Shown here one piece after another: positions 57,265 to 60,000 of a DNA stretch of 60,000 bases. A program made the position numbers and the translations under genes. Origin of the DNA: Symsagittifera roscoffensis (lineage: Eukaryota; Xenacoelomorpha; Acoela; Convolutidae); NCBI RefSeq assembly GCF_963678635.1, contig NC_087068.1:33181436-33241435 (forward strand). The letters are read 5' to 3'. The first letter of the stretch is position 1, and each line of letters begins with the position of its first letter. The notes beneath the pieces were generated by a model. It saw only the letters and a list, made by a program, of their open reading frames with translations, was not told the origin of the DNA and did not search any database.

Positions 57265-58497
57265 AAGGTTTAGGATGAGGGATGGAAAAAATTTTTAGAT
57301 GATGTCTACTTTCTTAAACTGTTAGTCCTTACGATTTTTTGGTTAGCTTAACCTGGGTCTACTTGTTCAGGGTTGGAGAGAAAAGTATATCGATTCCGAA
57401 GAAAGATTTTTTACTTTCTCGTGGCTAGTATAAGCTAAGGTGTTAACTTACTTAATCTTACTTAGGGGTAGTGATTGTGTTCAAGGGTTGGAGAATAGTA
57501 AATCGATCCACAAGGTTCAGGTATAATTAGAACGCGAGTAATTCGTTAGATACTATTTTAAACTTACTAAGTCTAAGATTTATCCTGGGTCTGGTAAGAG
57601 GAGGGTTCAAGTGAAGGATGAATAACCGAAGTTCTTCACTGTTTATACTAATTTGAATGATTAGTTTTGTTGAAAAATTTCTCTTAGGCTTGGGTTTTTT
57701 GGAAGGGTTGGATAGTGAATCGACGTTTGAGGTCGTTAGACACTTGCTAAGTGGGTGGGGGAGAACAAAATTGTTCTTTTTGATCTAAGAATAGGCCTTG
57801 ATGATCAGGTTTTTGAATTTAGTGAAATAGGAAATTAATTAAGATCCAAGGATAAGCCTTGCTGATCTGATTTTTAAAATTAAATGAATTTAAGTTTAAA
57901 ATGGTTTAAATTTGTTTAAGAAAAACATTTAGTTTTTTTTAATGATATTAGTGAGCTTATGATTGCTGTTATGTTTAGGTGATGAAGCTGGGACAACAGA
58001 TGATTTTATGATTACTAACAATTTATTGTCATGCTACTAATTTTTGTTTTGATTTTCAATAAATATTTTTCAAACATGTTTTATATAAGACTGCAGAATT
58101 TAAGAAAACGATCTGGGATCTTTTTATCAATCGTTATTGTATTTTAATAATTTTGTTTAGCGCCTGAAATGATTATGAAGATTGACTTCAAGATTTTATG
58201 TTTGCAAATGAAAATCTAAATTCATTGCTAATAAGATTCTAAATATAAAATTTTGTGTTGGCTTTTGCCGTACAATCATATAACTATATGGTAAGTTTCT
58301 ACTTTGTCGTATGTCGTCTCTTGTTCGAGGTCTTCTTACGATTCCGGGTAGTTCTGTTATCGTTCGGAATATCGGCTCTGATCTATTGAGTCGTAGAGAC
58401 ATTTCGATTAAATTATCATCGTATAACATTTTTAAAATGTTTTGTCTAAATTCTAATCTATTTTTGGTTAAATCTAAGCTATTAAGGTCTTATTCGA
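57265..58497 (-). promoter_or_regulatory. Provirus 5' leader
   Basis: About 1.2 kb between the primer-binding site and ORF A. It holds three diverged repeats of AGGGTTGGAgA..AGTaaATCGA (near 57369, 57483, 57714 on the + strand) and a pair of repeats GATC.AAG.ATA.GCCTTG.TGATC (near 57781 and 57843). Such repeats could serve packaging, splicing or translation. It also contains a 77-codon - strand frame (58196-58429). Confidence 0.45.
58196..58429 (-). CDS. Small leader ORF, doubtful
   Basis: 77 codons from ATG 58427-58429, starting MLYDDNLIEMSLRLNRSEPI and moderately charged, with no motif. It lies in the provirus leader close to the primer-binding site, where an upstream ORF or a small spliced exon could occur. 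Length alone does not exclude chance. Confidence 0.25.
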   Translation of the reverse strand: MLYDDNLIEMSLRLNRSEPIFRTITELPGIVRRPRTRDDIRQSRNLPYSYMIVRQKPTQNFIFRILLAMNLDFHLQT

Positions 58498-58514
58498 GAC
58501 TTATGGTCGCACCA
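58498..58514 (-). other. tRNA primer-binding site of the provirus
   Basis: Two bases inside the 5' LTR, the - strand reads TGGTGCGACCATAAGTC, the complement of a tRNA 3' end finishing ...GGTCGCACCA. The + strand continues upstream as TTCGAGACTTATGGTCGCACCA, which includes a T-loop-like TTCGAGA, so the match to the primer tRNA may extend into its T arm. The tRNA identity was not determined. Confidence 0.75.
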
Positions 58515-58516
58515 GA

Positions 58517-58926
58517 TGAGTTAGGACCGATGTGGTTAACTCATAGAGTAATTTCGGATAGGGTACACCGTCTACTCGTCACGCTATCTTATTTTCGGCC
58601 GGATAGATTCGTGCAGCTTCTTAGTCTAATACCGATCCTAATCTTACTCTTATACTTTCTAGTCTCAGGGTGTTTAACTAGTCTCTGCTAGGCTCAATAG
58701 ATCTAGAGTATACTGGTTTATTGCGGCTGCTGAAGTTCTCTTGGAGAGACAACTAATTTCTAAGTTAAATTCAAATCTCTCTGGTGCTGAAATTACAAGT
58801 AATTTCAGCACTTACAAATAAGTGGGTTGTTAGTTAGATGGATCATGATTGGTTAATATCAAATACTTTAACGTGGTAAAATATCTAATTTATCCAATCA
58901 TAAAATATAGTTTAGATCAGGTTCCA
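58517..58926 (-). repeat. 5' LTR of the provirus (410 bp)
   Basis: Partner of 41007-41400. It retains TG...CA ends, AATAAA (58722-58717, - strand) and the 13-base palindrome at 58784-58811. About 13 substitutions and a 16-base extra stretch distinguish it from the 3' LTR. Confidence 0.9.
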
Positions 58927-59870
58927 ATACATTTCCCATATATGGAAATCGTTTGATTAGCAATTGCATTTTCAGAAAAAAAAATTTAAGTCAAAAAAAC
59001 ATGACAAATCATGCAACAGTTAGTCTAAAAATCACAAAAAAACAGTGAATAGAAATGAATTTTGAAACATTTGATACGTTTTTAATGAAAACATGAACTT
59101 TTTAAAAGACAAGAGTCTGGTCATGGATTTGCTAATATACCCTCGGTATATTCGTTTGTTTTCCAATTGTGTGTTGATAATGATAGCATAGCATCATAGC
59201 TTTTGTTTGATAACTTGTTATGAGTTATCTTTTCCTAGTTTTCAAAAAATTAATTTTTTAAAATGAAAACAAGCTTCTCTCTCAAGAGTTGAGGAGATTC
59301 GTCTGTAGAAAATAGAAAATTTCAGGTTCCAACTTTTTAAAACTTCTGATATTTCTCAAGTTTTCTTCCCTGTTAAGAGATTGCACATCTTAGGGGGTGA
59401 GCGTAAACGCAAAAACTGTTTTAAAAGTTTTTGAAAAACGTTTGTCATACAATTTTCATTTATGAAAAAATGCTTGTTTTACAATTTTCACGTGCGGAAA
59501 AATATTTCATTACGAGGTCAAGCTGTGCACTGGATAGGCGGATAATTTTTGTGTCTGTATGTTCCTGGATTCCAAAAACTAATCTTTAATTATGTTCCAA
59601 AATGTAAGTAAATTCCAATCACAAAAATTCCGTAGATTCTGCGTACACATGAGTTTAACTTAAATTTTTTCGGCACATTTGTTGTGTTGTGGATTCCGCA
59701 AAAAGCGAAAAAAGCTAGTTGTTTTGAATTCCGCAACTGTATGTGGATTCCGCAAATGTACGCGGAATCCGCAAATGTAAGTGAATTCTGCAAATTGTAA
59801 GTGGATTCCGAATTTTGTTCAATACTAAACTTGCATGAACAATTAAATACTGAGCTGGAATTCTTATCTA
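58927..59870. repeat. Tandem repeat unit 2, right part
   Basis: Resumes the unit interrupted at 41006. CATTTCCCATATATGG, AAACATGAACTTTT, GGATTTGCTAATATACCCTC and TGGATTCCGAATTTTGTTCA match 35542-36370 of unit 1. Repeated ATTCCGCAAATGTA-like units occur near 59690-59810. Confidence 0.85.
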
Positions 59871-60000
59871 TAACAATGTGGATTTTAAAAGCAAAGATTT
59901 AACCATTGTCAGCGGATTCCACGAACAAACCTAAAAACATTGGTTACCTAAATCGTCTCTTAGTATTTTGGAAACACACCGAATAATTTCAATATTTGGA

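Larger units (their letters stand above)
41007..58926 (-). mobile_element. Complete env-carrying Ty3/gypsy-like provirus with extra ORFs (17.9 kb)
   Basis: Both ends carry a copy of the same LTR, beginning TGAGTTAGGACC and ending GATCAGGTTCCA on the + strand (TG...CA on both strands). The flanks show a 4-bp target duplication ATAC (41003-41006 and 58927-58930), and the uninterrupted site TATCATACATTTCCC exists at about 35540 in the sister repeat. A primer-binding site follows the 5' LTR. Coding order from the right is ORF A, ORF B, gag, protease/RT start, integrase, ORF C, env, ORF D. RT and RNase H are deleted, and several genes carry frameshifts or stops, so this copy is defective. At 17.9 kb it is far larger than usual Ty3 elements (5-10 kb). 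Confidence 0.9.

Overview
The window looks like AT-rich nuclear DNA of an invertebrate metazoan; I cannot name the species. The evidence is GT-AG type splice sites, a Golgi glycosyltransferase-like exon, triplet microsatellites, and no prokaryotic gene organisation. Transposable elements of at least four kinds make up most of it, nested and tandemly duplicated. Only two pieces look like host genes: a GT31 glycosyltransferase-like exon (1882-3042, +) and a glutamine-tract gene or pseudogene (27.7-29.2 kb, -).

Layout. 0-1 kb: an AT-rich dispersed repeat built on ATCGATTATAAT. 1.9-3.0 kb: the GT31 exon. 4.1-8.8 kb: a decayed Ty3/gypsy pol on the + strand, split at RT by a decayed non-LTR (Jockey-like) element on the - strand (about 5.2-7.08 kb); direct repeats at 3.8 and 10.9 kb flank this block. 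12.0-25.2 kb, - strand: a second, long, decayed Ty3/gypsy-like element. Its parts are a gag end with a CAA tract, RT and RNase H, a linker, integrase, a C-terminal extension, a coiled-coil/SGNH-hydrolase ORF, and a large unknown downstream ORF. 25.4-29.2 kb: low-complexity DNA and the glutamine-tract gene. 30.2-41.0 kb, continuing at 58.9-59.9 kb: two tandem copies of a roughly 6-kb unit with a BEL/Pao-like gag start (- strand).

The most notable object is a complete LTR provirus at 41007-58926 (17.9 kb, - strand) inserted in the second unit. It has TG...CA LTRs of 394 and 410 bp, a 4-bp target duplication ATAC, a tRNA primer-binding site, and empty sites visible in the sister repeats. From its 5' end (right) it carries: a long repeat-containing leader, a basic Rev-like ORF A, ORF B, gag, protease plus the start of RT, integrase, a two-membrane-segment ORF C, an envelope gene with a chuvirus-like cysteine pattern, and a distal ORF D that overlaps env by ATGA. 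RT and RNase H are deleted, gag, integrase and env carry frameshifts or stops, and a 1375-bp tandem duplication covers the env tail and ORF D. The LTRs differ by about 3% and the duplication copies by about 1%, so the duplication probably arose after integration. The extra ORFs A-D match no family I recognise.

All assignments are by eye, from motifs, reading frames and repeats. No database search was run, and family names of decayed elements are therefore inferences.
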